Positions 1-8,417 of a DNA stretch of 64,000 nt are shown here, piece after piece. The stretch comes from an uncultured Collinsella sp. (GTDB lineage Bacteria > Actinomycetota > Coriobacteriia > Coriobacteriales > Coriobacteriaceae). The translations under genes and the position numbers were made by a program. The notes under the pieces are model-generated. The model saw nothing but the letters and a program-made list of their open reading frames with translations. It was not told the origin of the DNA and ran no database searches. The stretch is taken from NCBI GenBank assembly GCA_934667065.1, contig CAKULD010000010.1, positions 1 to 64,000 on the forward strand, written 5' to 3'. The first letter of the stretch is position 1. Each line of letters opens with the position of its first letter.

Positions 1-302
1 GGTTGAGGTTGTGCCTTCGTTTCATATCGTATTAAAGATTTTTCTTATACTCAATAATAATTTTTTGTTATCAGACTATTCTTCAGGTGGAATAAAGCGT
101 TTACGCAGGTCAGAAACGTGCTTGCTCTGAGTAGCATCTTACATTTCTTTTGGTCGACCGTTTACCGCCAAATTCCTACCGTTCGTCTGTATTACGCGAT
201 ATACCTGCGGATATACGGAATGATAAGCGCCGTGTTACCATGAGAAAAAATTGTTATGAACGCCTTCGAATTTTTTCGATTTCAATCGCAAAGGAGTTGC
301 CC
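1..302. other. AT-rich upstream region without a clear gene
   Basis: This stretch is markedly more AT-rich than the rest of the window and holds no convincing gene. A TATACT hexamer lies near position 46, in a suitable orientation for the following plus-strand regulator, but I see no good -35 at the right distance. The reading frame of the following gene stays open back to position 150. The segment before 303 lacks the family's sequence, so I treat it as leader. Confidence 0.4.
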
Positions 303-959
303 GTGAACGAGATCGTACGTCGCTTTTTGCCGATGGTCGATTTCCTGGAGCAGATACTCGGTAAGAACAGCGAGATTGTCCTGCACGATTTCTCGGATAT
401 CGACCATGCCATCATCGATATTCGCAACGGCATCGTGAGCGGCCGCAAAGTCGGCGGCCCCGCCACCGATCTGGCACTCAAGATTATGCATGATCCCAAG
501 TATCGCGAGCTGCCGTTTATTACGGGCTACGAGGGCCGCGGCGCCGGCGGCAAGACGCTGGAGTCCGCGACATTCTTTATCCGCGAGGGTGACGAGATCG
601 TCGGCATGCTCTGCGTCAACACCGATCTTTCAACCGTGCGCAATATCAACGCCATGGCGCAGCAGCTCATGGCATGTTTCGACGCGGCGCCGACACGTAC
701 AGAACCCGCCCCTATCGAGGTCGAGAGCCTGTCCGAGTCCACACAGGAACTCATCGACCGCAGCATTGCCGAGTTGCTGACCGCGCGCGGGCTGGATACG
801 GCATCGCTTGGCCAGAGCGACCGCGTGGACGTCATTCGCCACCTCAACGGCAACGGCGTATTCATGCTCAAGGGCGCCGTGGCCTGCGCCGCCACCGCGC
901 TGGGTATCTCGGAGCCCAGCGTCTACCGCTACCTGCAAAAAGTCCGCAAGGAAGGCTAG
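303..959 (+). CDS. YheO-like PAS / DauR-type HTH transcriptional regulator
   Basis: The protein has 218 residues. The N-terminal half (about 1-110) resembles the YheO-like PAS domain: it begins NEIVRRFLPMVDFLEQILG and continues with a NSEIVLHDFSD segment typical of these sensors. The C-terminal 65 residues contain a helix-turn-helix ending in SEPSVYRYLQKVR, as in the DauR family. I chose the GTG at 303 because AAGGAG lies 6 bases upstream and the family's homology starts there; an ATG at 240 and one at 150 are in frame but lack this support. Proteins of this kind usually regulate amino-acid or small-metabolite genes. The RidA gene that follows, on the opposite strand, shares its terminator and fits an imine/amino-acid theme, but the ligand cannot be told. 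Confidence 0.85.
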   Translation: MNEIVRRFLPMVDFLEQILGKNSEIVLHDFSDIDHAIIDIRNGIVSGRKVGGPATDLALKIMHDPKYRELPFITGYEGRGAGGKTLESATFFIREGDEIVGMLCVNTDLSTVRNINAMAQQLMACFDAAPTRTEPAPIEVESLSESTQELIDRSIAELLTARGLDTASLGQSDRVDVIRHLNGNGVFMLKGAVACAATALGISEPSVYRYLQKVRKEG

Positions 960-1020
960 TCCCGCGATCCGCATGCGACGGAAGGATTGCGGATCATTTT
1001 TGCCCCATCGCTTGACAAAA

Positions 1021-1060
1021 AGAACCCTGCAGCTCGCACGCGCTGCAGGGTTCTTTTTTG
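1021..1060. terminator. Bidirectional intrinsic terminator between regulator and ridA
   Basis: An inverted repeat AGAACCCTGCAG / CTGCAGGGTTCT closes a 10-base loop. It has a T-run on the right and an A-run on the left, so it can end transcription of both convergent genes. Confidence 0.9.
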
Positions 1061-1088
1061 CATGTCATGTCTGGGTTTCGCCTACATC

Positions 1089-1466
1089 TTAGAGGGCGGC
1101 GACAACCTCAATCTCGACCAGACCGCCGGCCGGAAGGGCGGCAACCTGGAAGGCGCTGCGCGCGGGAAACGGAGCCACGAACTTGGAGGCGTAGATCTCG
1201 TTCACGGCAGCGAAGTCGGCGATGTCGGCCAGGTAGACCGTGGTCTTGACGACATCGGCAAAGGTGGCGCCGGCAGCGGTCAGCAGGGCCTCGACGTTGG
1301 CGAGGGACTGCTTGGCCTGGGCCTCGACGCCCTCGGGCATCTTGCCGGTCGCGGGATCGATGCCCAGCTGGCCGGACAGGAAGACCATGTTGCCGGTCTG
1401 GATGCCGGGGGAATACGGGCCGATGGCTGCGGGTGCGTTATCAGAAGACACAACGGTCTTGCTCAT
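1089..1466 (-). CDS. ridA: RidA family enamine/imine deaminase
   Basis: The 125-residue protein is full length for the RidA (YjgF/YER057c) family, which hydrolyses reactive enamine/imine intermediates made by PLP enzymes. Family landmarks are visible: AIGPYSPGIQ near residue 14, FLSGQLGIDPATG, the essential arginine in PARSAFQVAALP and the glutamate in VEIEVVAA at the C-terminus. The ATG at 1466 is preceded by AAGGAGATAAAC, a strong ribosome binding site, and the family's alignment begins there; the open frame extends 25 codons further upstream but without homology. It is monocistronic and convergent with the YheO-like regulator. Confidence 0.93.
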   Translation of the reverse strand: MSKTVVSSDNAPAAIGPYSPGIQTGNMVFLSGQLGIDPATGKMPEGVEAQAKQSLANVEALLTAAGATFADVVKTTVYLADIADFAAVNEIYASKFVAPFPARSAFQVAALPAGGLVEIEVVAAL

Positions 1467-1766
1467 GTTTATCTCCTTACGAACAGTTGAGAGAGCGTGA
1501 GCGCGGTGTTCACACCGGGAGGCACAGTTCGGTCTGAACACCGCGCTTGATTGGGATATTAAGGGAGCAACTTGCTTGATGCAAGATAATTATCACGTTG
1601 CGAGAATATTTTATCGCCCAACGGCGCCTGTCGGCCGCTGAACGGCATGAGCGGCGACTCGGCCAGCAAGCCTGCTGAAGACTTTGTCCTGCTTGGACTG
1701 CGGGCATCGTCCTCCGCGACGGCCCCACTATACTTTTGAGTATCTGAGCATTTTGAAAGGCAGGAT

Positions 1767-4262
1767 ATGACCGCAACCGCCAGTCGAACCACCAACCGCA
1801 GACCCGAGCTTTTGGCGCCCGCCGGAGGGCCCGAGCCCTTTGCCGCCGCCCTCGCCGCAGGCGCCGACGCCATCTACTGCGGCATGGGCAGCTTCAACGC
1901 CCGCCGCAAGGCTACCAACTTTACCGACGAGGCCTTTGAACAGGCGTGCCGAGCCGCACATCTGGCAGGTTCGCGCGTCTACGTCACGGTCAACATCGTC
2001 ATCAAGCAGTCTGAGATGGGCGATGCGTTGCAGCTCATCCACCGCTGCTCCACGCTGGGTGCCGACGCCTTCATCATCCAGGACTGGGGCCTGTTCTTTG
2101 AGGTCAAGCGCACGATGCCCGGCATCGAGACGCATGTCTCGACCCAGGCAAACATCCATGACGACCGCGGGACCGCGTGGTGCCGCGAGCAGGGCGCCGA
2201 CCGCGTGACCCTCTCACGCGAGCTTTCCATCGACGAAATCGCCACCATTCACGACGCCGCACCCGATGTGGACCTTGAGGTCTTTAGCCACGGCGCCATC
2301 TGCTTTTGCTACTCGGGCCTGTGCCTGCTTTCGAGCTTTGCCATGGCGGGCCGTTCGGCCAACCGCGGCATGTGCGCCCAGCCCTGCCGCCTGCCCTACG
2401 AGCTGATCGACGAGAACGGTCGCTCGCTCTCCCCTGCCGGTCGCGAGCGCGCGCTGTGCCCGCGCGACACCAATACCTCGCAGCTCGTGCGTCGTTTGTA
2501 TGACGCCGGCGCCGCGTCGCTCAAGCTCGAGGGCCGCATGAAGGCGCCCGATTATGTGTACTCCATCGTCGATGTGTACCGTCACGAAATTGACGACATG
2601 CTGGCCGGAACCACCGTGGCCAAGGATGAGGAAGCCGCCCGCCAGCGCCAGCTCAAGCGCTGCTTTAACCGCGACTTTACGCACGCCTATCAGGACGGCA
2701 CCTCGGGCGACGAGATGATGAGCTACGAGCGTTCCAACAACCGCGGCCAGATCGTGGGTACGGTGCTGGGCAGCCGCCTGGCCAACCGCGATGTGCGCGG
2801 CCTCAAACCCGACGACCGTCGCCGCCGCGCCGCCATCGCCCGCATTGAGCTGTTTGAGCCGGTGGGCAAGGGCGACCTGCTGGAGCTGCGCCACGATGAT
2901 GAGTTTGACCAGTTCCTGACCACCATCGCCGCCGAGGATGCCGCCGCGGGCGACATCATTGAATGCCGCGTGCCCCGCAGCATGCCCGAAGGATGCCGCG
3001 TCCGCGTGATTCGCAGCCAGCGTGCCATCGACGCCGCCGGCGCCGCGCTCAAGCGCGACGTGCTGCGCCGCCGGGCTGTTGATGTGTCCGTCGTGGCGCG
3101 CCTGGGCGGGCCGTTTACCGTCACGCTCACCTGCTGCGACAACCCCGCGCTTACCGCCACCGCCACGGGCTTTACCGTCGAGGCCGCCAAGACCCGCGCC
3201 GTCGAGGCGGCAGACCTGGTTGAGCACGTGGGCCGCATGGGCTCCTCGCCTTTTGAAGCCGCGAGCTTTGATGTGGCGCTCGATGCCGGCTGCGGCATGG
3301 GCTTCTCCGCCGTGCACAAGGTGCGCGCCGTTGCCTGCAAGGCGCTGGAGGAGGCCATTCTTGCGCCGTACAAGGAGCGCGCGAAGGCGCTCGAGTTGCC
3401 GGCGACTGCCGTCAGCGGCTCCCACCCCGCGCCCGAGCACTACCGCGACGAGCCGCAGATTTGCGCCACCGTCACCTCGCTCGAGGCCGCCGAGGCCGCC
3501 CGTGCCGAGGGCGCCACGCGCATCTACATGACGACCGACGTGCTCGAGGCTGCCGGGGTCTACCCCGCCGATGCGCTTGAGCATGGCATTGTGCCCGTGC
3601 TCGACGAGGTCTGCCGCGCCGTCGACCACGCCCGCGTCGATCCCTGGATCAATGCCGGATCCACCGTCGCCGTCGGCAATATCTCCGAACTCGCCGTTGC
3701 CGCCCAGGCCGGCGCCACGGCCGAGATTCGCTCCTGCCTGCCCGTGCATAACACGCCCTGCATGGAGGCGCTCGCCGAGCGCGGAGCCGGCGCGTTTTGG
3801 CTCTCGCCCGAGATTACGCTCGACGAGATTGTCACACTCGGAGCCGCTGCGCCGGCTGCCCTGGGCATCACCGTCTTTGGACGCCCCCGCGTCATGACGA
3901 GCGAGCACTGCATCCTGCAGGTCGCCAACGGCTGCATCCACGATTGCGCCAACTGCCGCCTGCGCGCCCGCAAGCTCTCGCTCAAGAATATCGATGGCAA
4001 GGTCATGCCCGTGCGCACCGACATCCACGGCCGCTCGCGCCTGTACGACGCCTATCCCATCGACCTCACGCCGCAGGTTCCTCAGCTGCTCGATGCTGGC
4101 GTGCGCCGTCTTATGGTGGACGGCACGCTGCTCGAGGCGGATGAGGTGGGCCGCGCCGTCGCCCGCGTCCGCCGCGCCGTCGAGGCAGCACAGGCCGGCC
4201 GCAAGCCCGCCGCCCGTCTGCGCGGGGCGACCTCGGGCTGCATGTTTGTGGGAATCAGCTAA
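1767..4262 (+). CDS. U32 family peptidase-like protein (RlhA/YhbU type)
   Basis: This 831-residue protein starts with ELLAPAGGPEPFAAALAAG, the hallmark TIM-barrel entry of the U32 family, followed by ADAIYCGMGSFNAR. Around residues 175-215 is a Cys-rich segment containing CFCYSGLC and NRGMCAQPCRLPYE, the U32 signature; in the RlhA branch these cysteines serve a [4Fe-4S]-dependent 23S rRNA hydroxylation. A second Cys cluster (HCILQVANGCIHDCANCRLR) lies near residue 720, and the total length fits the long U32 proteins with the DUF3656-type extension. Annotated collagenase activity in this family is doubtful, and an RNA- or cofactor-modifying role is more likely. The next gene, a pseudouridine synthase 15 bases downstream, supports an RNA-modification operon. 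Confidence 0.85.
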   Translation: MTATASRTTNRRPELLAPAGGPEPFAAALAAGADAIYCGMGSFNARRKATNFTDEAFEQACRAAHLAGSRVYVTVNIVIKQSEMGDALQLIHRCSTLGADAFIIQDWGLFFEVKRTMPGIETHVSTQANIHDDRGTAWCREQGADRVTLSRELSIDEIATIHDAAPDVDLEVFSHGAICFCYSGLCLLSSFAMAGRSANRGMCAQPCRLPYELIDENGRSLSPAGRERALCPRDTNTSQLVRRLYDAGAASLKLEGRMKAPDYVYSIVDVYRHEIDDMLAGTTVAKDEEAARQRQLKRCFNRDFTHAYQDGTSGDEMMSYERSNNRGQIVGTVLGSRLANRDVRGLKPDDRRRRAAIARIELFEPVGKGDLLELRHDDEFDQFLTTIAAEDAAAGDIIECRVPRSMPEGCRVRVIRSQRAIDAAGAALKRDVLRRRAVDVSVVARLGGPFTVTLTCCDNPALTATATGFTVEAAKTRAVEAADLVEHVGRMGSSPFEAASFDVALDAGCGMGFSAVHKVRAVACKALEEAILAPYKERAKALELPATAVSGSHPAPEHYRDEPQICATVTSLEAAEAARAEGATRIYMTTDVLEAAGVYPADALEHGIVPVLDEVCRAVDHARVDPWINAGSTVAVGNISELAVAAQAGATAEIRSCLPVHNTPCMEALAERGAGAFWLSPEITLDEIVTLGAAAPAALGITVFGRPRVMTSEHCILQVANGCIHDCANCRLRARKLSLKNIDGKVMPVRTDIHGRSRLYDAYPIDLTPQVPQLLDAGVRRLMVDGTLLEADEVGRAVARVRRAVEAAQAGRKPAARLRGATSGCMFVGIS

Positions 4263-4277
4263 CCGAAAGGCTTACAC

Positions 4278-4937
4278 GTGAACGAAGAACCCCAAGTCCT
4301 CTACTGCGACGCCTGGCTCATGGCCATCGACAAGCCCGCCGGCATGATCGTGCACGGCGACGGCACCGGCGAGCGCACGCTCACCGACTACGCCAGCGAC
4401 CTGCTGCTGGCGATGGGCGACGGCTTTGCCGCGACCGACATGCAGCCGCTCAACCGCCTGGACCGCGACACCACCGGCGTGGTGCTGTTCTCGCTCGACA
4501 AGCAGACGCAGCCCGCCTTTGACCAGATGGTCATCGACCACGCTTTCGAAAAACACTACCTGGCGCTCGCCGAGGGCAAGATCGACTGGAACGAGAAGCT
4601 CATCGACAAGCCCATCGCCCGCGACCGTCACGACAGCCGCAAGATGCGCGTCGGCGCCAGCGGCAAGCCGTCCCAGACGCGCGTGAAGGTACTCAAACGT
4701 CTTAAGAGCCGTCGTGGCCTGCCCACGCGCTCATATATCGATGTCGAGCTGCTCACCGGCCGCAAGCACCAGATCCGCGTGCACTTGGCAAGCGAGCGTC
4801 ATCCCCTGGTGGGAGACGACCTCTACGGCACGCCGCGCCCCTGCGGCCTGATGCTCCACGCCCACAGCGTGTCCTTCACGCACCCCGTAACCGGCGAGCA
4901 CATCCACATCGAAGCCCCCTGCCCCTGGGAGCCCTAA
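4278..4937 (+). CDS. RluA-type pseudouridine synthase
   Basis: The 219-residue protein matches the catalytic domain of the RluA/RsuA superfamily. MAIDKPAGMIVHG near the N-terminus and LNRLDRDTTGVVLFSL carry the catalytic aspartate motif (RLDRDTTG), and TGRKHQIRVHLA and HPLVGDDLYG complete the active site. There is no N-terminal S4 domain, so it belongs with the short RluA-like enzymes; the exact uridine target cannot be read. It starts with GTG at 4278, just after the U32 gene, with which it probably forms a two-gene operon. The frame ends in a cluster of palindromic repeats. Confidence 0.88.
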   Translation: MNEEPQVLYCDAWLMAIDKPAGMIVHGDGTGERTLTDYASDLLLAMGDGFAATDMQPLNRLDRDTTGVVLFSLDKQTQPAFDQMVIDHAFEKHYLALAEGKIDWNEKLIDKPIARDRHDSRKMRVGASGKPSQTRVKVLKRLKSRRGLPTRSYIDVELLTGRKHQIRVHLASERHPLVGDDLYGTPRPCGLMLHAHSVSFTHPVTGEHIHIEAPCPWEP

Positions 4938-4944
4938 AACCCGC

Positions 4945-4977
4945 CAAAAAGGGACAGGCACCTTTGTGGTGGTTTTG
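4945..4977. repeat. GGGACAGGCACC repeat, half-element
   Basis: The sequence GGGACAGGCACCTTTGTGG then TGGTTTT matches the right half of three other elements at 5271, 60509 and 63491. The left inverted arm (AACCACCACAAAGG) is missing here, so the copy is a truncated member of the family. Confidence 0.75.
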
Positions 4978-5004
4978 ACCGCGATGGCTCAGCCGCAGCC
5001 CCAA

Positions 5005-5224
5005 AACGTCTCGATCTGTAACAGTTAGAACCCATTTTCCGGTCTATCTGTTACAGATTGAGACGTTCAAATCCCCCTCAAGGGAATATCTAAATCTGTA
5101 ACAGTAATTCAGCAAAATCAGCCCCAGATGTTACAGATCGAGACAAAGGGTCCATGTGATTCAAAAGAATCTCGATCTGTAACAGTAACTCGGCAAAAAC
5201 GGCCCTAGGTGTTACAGATTGAGA
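5005..5224. repeat. Array of three TCTGTAACAG palindromes
   Basis: Three palindromic units lie in tandem in this gene-free stretch of 4938-5331. Unit 1 (5005-5067) has 20-bp arms pairing at 19 of 20 positions around a 23-base centre. Unit 2 (5094-5144) keeps ATCTGTAACA and TGTTACAGAT but has lost the left outer arm. Unit 3 (5170-5224) has arms built on TCTCGATCTGTAACA and TGTTACAGATTGAGA. The centres of units 2 and 3 are alike (CAGCAAAATCAGCCC against CGGCAAAAACGGCCC), so they are duplicates. This resembles REP/BIME clusters. Confidence 0.85.
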
Positions 5225-5225
5225 C

Positions 5226-5264
5226 AAAAGCGGCAGCGCCCGTGTGTGGACGTTGCCGCTTTTT
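5226..5264. terminator. Bidirectional intrinsic terminator
   Basis: AAAAGCGGCAGCG pairs with CGTTGCCGCTTTTT around a 12-base loop, with A-run and T-run at the two ends. It lies between the convergent pseudouridine synthase gene and the DeoR gene. Confidence 0.85.
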
Positions 5265-5270
5265 CTATTG

Positions 5271-5310
5271 AACCACCACAATGGGGACAGGCACCTTTGT
5301 GGTGGTTTTG
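5271..5310. repeat. GGGGACAGGCACC hairpin repeat
   Basis: AACCACCACAATGG and CCTTTGTGGTGGTTTT flank the shared centre GGGACAGGCA. It is nearly identical to the copies at 60509 and 63491, with one mismatch in the stem. It lies just past the stop codon of the DeoR-type gene and can form a terminator-like hairpin. Confidence 0.85.
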
Positions 5311-5331
5311 GCCTTGACCTGTCCCCTGTCG

Positions 5332-6078
5332 CTAGACCGTGATGACGTTGTCCATTGCCTGGTACTTGGCGGGAACCTCGCCCGCGGTGATGATCGTTGC
5401 ATCGCGGAAGTCCGCGAACTTGACGGGCGCCACCATGCCAAATTTGCTGGCGTCCGAGATTACGAAGCGTTTGGCGGTATGACGCATCGAGATACGCTTG
5501 ACCTGCGCTTCCTCGATATCGGGTGTCGTAAAGCCCTGCTCGGCGGCAATACCGTTGGAGCCCCAAAAGCCACAGTTGAAGTTGTAGCGGTCCAGGGTTG
5601 CCAGGGCATCGGGGCCAACGAGCGCCTCGGTCTCGGGCTTGAGCTCGCCGCCCAGCACCACGGTGCGCATACCGCGCAGGGCGAGATGCTGAGCATGGAG
5701 CACCGAATCCGTCACATAGGTGACGCCATCGAGATGCGGAAGATGCTCGATGAGTCTGAGCGTCGTGGAGCCCGAATCGATATACACGAAGCTGTCAGGC
5801 TCCACGAGGGCCGCGGCACGGGCGCAGATGCGCTCCTTGTCGTCGTTGTGGAGATCGCTGCGCTCGCTGATCGTCAGGTCGCGCGTTACGTGCGCGCGCT
5901 CAAGACTCGTCGCGCCTCCGTGCACTTTAGCAATGCGGTGCGCGCGGTCGAGCGTCTGCAGATCACGGCGAATAGTGGACGGCGTCACGCCCAGAGCCTC
6001 GGCAAGCTCCGGCACGGTAACCGAGCCAGCCTGCTGCACCATCGACACGATTGCATTGAGTCTATCTTCCGCAAGCAT
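5332..6078 (-). CDS. DeoR family transcriptional regulator
   Basis: The 248-residue protein has the standard DeoR layout. The N-terminal helix-turn-helix holds SVTVPELAEALGVTPSTIRRDLQ followed by VHGGA, and the C-terminal DeoR effector domain resembles ISOCOT sugar-phosphate sensors (SGSTTLRLIEHL, TDSVLHAQHLA, VLGGELKPETEALVG). It starts 3 bases after the stop of the upstream oxidoreductase gene, so the two are one operon and the regulator probably controls it in response to a phosphorylated sugar. Candidate operators lie before the oxidoreductase. The substrate is not identifiable. Confidence 0.92.
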   Translation of the reverse strand: MLAEDRLNAIVSMVQQAGSVTVPELAEALGVTPSTIRRDLQTLDRAHRIAKVHGGATSLERAHVTRDLTISERSDLHNDDKERICARAAALVEPDSFVYIDSGSTTLRLIEHLPHLDGVTYVTDSVLHAQHLALRGMRTVVLGGELKPETEALVGPDALATLDRYNFNCGFWGSNGIAAEQGFTTPDIEEAQVKRISMRHTAKRFVISDASKFGMVAPVKFADFRDATIITAGEVPAKYQAMDNVITV

Positions 6079-6081
6079 CGC

Positions 6082-7161
6082 TTACTCCTCCTCGGGGTAC
6101 ACGACTCCCCAATCGGCGCGGAGCTTGGTCATAAGCTCCATAACATCAGAAGCATAGGCCAGAAGCTCGCGCTTCGAATCGTCGCCGGCAACGGCCTTCT
6201 CCAGATCGGCCATCTCGTAGCACAGGGCATAGGCCTCGGTGCCAGCGTGAACCTCCTCGCGGTGACCGTCTGCAGTCCACACGATGGTCGCGTGGTCGGC
6301 ACGCGGATACTCGTTGACCTCGATATAGCACTTGTCGAAGCTGATGACCGAGCGCTTGGGCTGCTTGGAGTGGAGCGTAAGGCTCACGACACCCAGCTGC
6401 TGTTCGGCGTTACGGCAGACAATGCCGCCCGCGACGTCAACGCCGGTCTCACAGGTGTTGCCCAGAGACACGACCTCGGTGGGCTGGCTGGCCATAAACA
6501 GGCGCATGACAGAGAGCGCATACACGCCAATGTCGAGCATAGCGCCACCGGCAAGATTACGATTGTAGAAGCGGTTGGTCAGGTCGCCGTACTCCTTATA
6601 GCTGCCAAAGTTGAGCTGGGCGAGGTTCATGCGGCCAAAGTCACCCGCGTCCATACGACGGCGAAGCTCCTGATACAGAGGCATGTGGAGCACCGTGGTG
6701 GCGTCCATAAGGACCACGTTGTGCTCGCGTGCGATAGAGCGGGCCTCGTCGAGCTCGGCGGAGTTGAGCGTAATGGCCTTCTCGCAGAGCACGTGCTTAC
6801 CAGCGGCCAGCGCGGCGCGCAGATAAGTGATGTGCGTGTTGTGCGGCGTGGTGATATAGACGGCGTCGATGTTCGGATCGGCGTAGAGGTCCTCGACCGT
6901 GTCGTACACCTTCTCGATGCCATACTGCTCGGCAAAAGATTGAGCCTTGGAAAGCGTACGGTTGGCAACGCCAGCGAGCTTGCGGCCGGCAAGGGCGAGG
7001 GACTGAGCCATCTGGTTGGCGATAACGCCGCAGCCAATCACGGCCCAACGGAGCTCGGGTTCCGTAAAGATGTCATCGGGGAACGGCTTGTCCTGAACCG
7101 AAGCGAACGCTGCCTTTGCGGCGGCCGCGGCATCGAGCGGAGCCTGTTTGGAATCTGCCAT
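6082..7161 (-). CDS. Gfo/Idh/MocA family NAD(P)-dependent oxidoreductase
   Basis: The 359-residue protein shows the Rossmann start WAVIGCGVIANQMAQSLA about 35 residues in, then VYITTPHNTHITYLRAALAAGKHVLCEKAI, which carries the EK catalytic pair of Gfo/Idh/MocA enzymes. The C-terminal substrate-domain region contains GGAMLDIGVYALSVMRLF. Such enzymes oxidise or reduce sugars, inositols or related cyclic substrates. The ATG at 7161 is preceded by CAGGAGG; the frame extends 19 codons further upstream without a site or homology. It is followed at 3 bases by the DeoR regulator. Confidence 0.9.
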   Translation of the reverse strand: MADSKQAPLDAAAAAKAAFASVQDKPFPDDIFTEPELRWAVIGCGVIANQMAQSLALAGRKLAGVANRTLSKAQSFAEQYGIEKVYDTVEDLYADPNIDAVYITTPHNTHITYLRAALAAGKHVLCEKAITLNSAELDEARSIAREHNVVLMDATTVLHMPLYQELRRRMDAGDFGRMNLAQLNFGSYKEYGDLTNRFYNRNLAGGAMLDIGVYALSVMRLFMASQPTEVVSLGNTCETGVDVAGGIVCRNAEQQLGVVSLTLHSKQPKRSVISFDKCYIEVNEYPRADHATIVWTADGHREEVHAGTEAYALCYEMADLEKAVAGDDSKRELLAYASDVMELMTKLRADWGVVYPEEE

Positions 7162-7222
7162 GAGTGCCTCCTGAGTCACTGGAAGTCTTTCATTTCTGAC
7201 AGCTCTATATTCGCACAAATAC

Positions 7223-7297
7223 GCGTGTATGTGCGTACTTTTGCGCGTATTACCGCCAAACGGTCATTATTCGACCGTAAACGGCGCATATACACGC
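7223..7297. promoter_or_regulatory. Candidate DeoR operator region upstream of the oxidoreductase
   Basis: GCGTGTATGTGCG at 7223-7235 recurs in the opposite orientation as CGCATATACACGC at 7285-7297, matching at 12 of 13 positions. Between them, ACGGTC (7260-7265) and GACCGT (7273-7278) form a second inverted repeat with a 7-base spacer. The position, 60-135 bases before the start codon of a DeoR-linked operon, suggests regulator binding; there is no direct proof. Confidence 0.5.
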
Positions 7298-7383
7298 ACG
7301 TTCACGCAATTACACGCGAGCATTTGCGCACAAACGCGCGCAGCTTGGTCCCTTGGGAATGGAGGAAAACGGATCTTCGTCCA

Positions 7384-7505
7384 AGGACTGTCCCAAACTG
7401 CCGGCAGAAAAGGAACGTCCCCAGGTGCCGCCGCATCAATTGCAAGACTGTCCCCAATGACTGCCAATCAGCGGCCACTCATTTAAGTCTGTCCCCAATG
7501 AGTAC
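7384..7505. repeat. GGACTGTCCCC-type intergenic repeats
   Basis: A 46-base segment at 7384-7429 starting AGGACTGTCCC and containing GGAACGTCCCC matches 52939-52984 at 43 of 46 positions. Two further GACTGTCCCCAATGA / GTCTGTCCCCAATGA pieces follow to 7505. No gene is visible in 7162-7611 apart from these repeats, the operator region and the terminator. Confidence 0.75.
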
Positions 7506-7549
7506 CGGAATGACGGGACGGCAGAACCGAAGCCATCGAGTGGGGATAG

Positions 7550-7585
7550 AAAAAGGCCCGGGTGCCGTGGGGCATCCGGGCCTTT
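7550..7585 (-). terminator. Terminator of the L3-L24 ribosomal operon
   Basis: Read on the minus strand, AAAGGCCCGGATGCC pairs with GGCACCCGGGCCTTTTT around a short loop. It lies 26 bases after the rplX stop and ends the ribosomal operon before any L5 gene. Confidence 0.92.
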
Positions 7586-7611
7586 GCTAGCAACATGTTG
7601 TTGCGGGCAGC

Positions 7612-7917
7612 TTAGAACTTGTGGCCGCACTTCTTGCAGACGCGCAGCTTGTTCTTGCCGTCCTTCTCGTGACCGACGCGGGTAACCTTACCGCACTCGG
7701 GGCAGACGAGATTGACGTTGGAGGCGTCGATGGGAGCCTCCTGCGAAACGATGCCGCCCTGCTGGTTGGCAGCGTTGGGCTTGACGGCCTTCTTGACGAC
7801 CGAAACGCCCTCGACAACGACCTTGTTCTCGGCGGGGAGAGCACGCAGGATAACGCCCTGCTTGCCGCGATCCTTACCAGAGAGAACCTGGACCTTATCG
7901 CCCTTCTTGATATACAT
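7612..7917 (-). CDS. rplX: 50S ribosomal protein L24
   Basis: The 101-residue protein opens MYIKKGDKVQVLSGKDRGKQ, the KOW motif that defines L24, and includes GVSVVKKAVKPN. The C-terminal part has two CxxC pairs (CPECGKVTRVGH, CKKCGHKF), a zinc-binding-like tail that many actinobacterial L24 proteins keep. It binds near the 5' end of 23S rRNA and starts 50S assembly. It is the last gene of this operon, 13 bases after rplN, and a strong terminator follows, whereas in most bacteria L5 would be next. Confidence 0.97.
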   Translation of the reverse strand: MYIKKGDKVQVLSGKDRGKQGVILRALPAENKVVVEGVSVVKKAVKPNAANQQGGIVSQEAPIDASNVNLVCPECGKVTRVGHEKDGKNKLRVCKKCGHKF

Positions 7918-7930
7918 ATATCTCCCCTAA

Positions 7931-8299
7931 CTACAGGGTCTCGGGAGCGAGCGAGACGATCTTCATGTACTTCTTGTCACGAAGCTCGCGAGCGACAGGC
8001 CCGAAGATACGGGTGCCGACGGGCGAACCATCGTTGTTGATGACGACGCAGGCGTTGTCATCAAAGCGAATGTAGGAGCCATCCTTGCGGCGGATCTCCT
8101 TAACGGTGCGAACGACGACGCAACGGACAACGTCCTTCTTCTTGACGTTGGCGCCAGGAGTAGCCTCCTGGACAGCACCGATGAACACATCGCCGATGCC
8201 TGCATAACGACGCTTGGAACCGCCAAGCACCTTGATGCAGCGAATCTTGCGAGCGCCGGAGTTGTCGGCGACGTTCAGCATGGTTTGCATCTGAATCAT
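7931..8299 (-). CDS. rplN: 50S ribosomal protein L14
   Basis: The 122-residue protein is standard length for L14. MIQMQTMLNVADNSGARKI is the invariant start, and DVVRCVVVRTVKEIRRKDGS and ARELRDKKYMKIVSLAPE are typical. L14 sits at the subunit interface and contacts L19 and 16S rRNA helix 14. The 118-base gap before it, after rpsQ, is the longest gap in the lower half of the operon, and I see no clear promoter there. Confidence 0.98.
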   Translation of the reverse strand: MIQMQTMLNVADNSGARKIRCIKVLGGSKRRYAGIGDVFIGAVQEATPGANVKKKDVVRCVVVRTVKEIRRKDGSYIRFDDNACVVINNDGSPVGTRIFGPVARELRDKKYMKIVSLAPETL

Positions 8300-8417
8300 G
8301 GTAGATGTTCCTCCGAACTAAGAACCGAAGAGAGGTGCGCAGCCTTTATGCGGCCCGTGGTATGCAAGCCAGGCATACGCACATCTTCGGAAACGTACAA
8401 GTCGTAAGAGCGACTGC

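Noticed and set aside
2214..4028. A 604-codon open frame antisense to the U32 gene
   Set aside because: It is the shadow frame of a GC-rich gene; the plus-strand product has clear U32 motifs.
5005..5224. CRISPR array
   Set aside because: Only three units, palindromic and uneven in spacing, with related rather than unique centres and no cas genes nearby.
5090..5566. A 158-codon frame through the TCTGTAACAG array
   Set aside because: It consists of palindrome repeat sequence plus antisense of the DeoR gene, with no ribosome binding site.
5281..7590. A 769-codon open frame on the plus strand
   Set aside because: It spans both the DeoR and oxidoreductase genes antisense and runs through repeats; the minus-strand proteins are clear family members.
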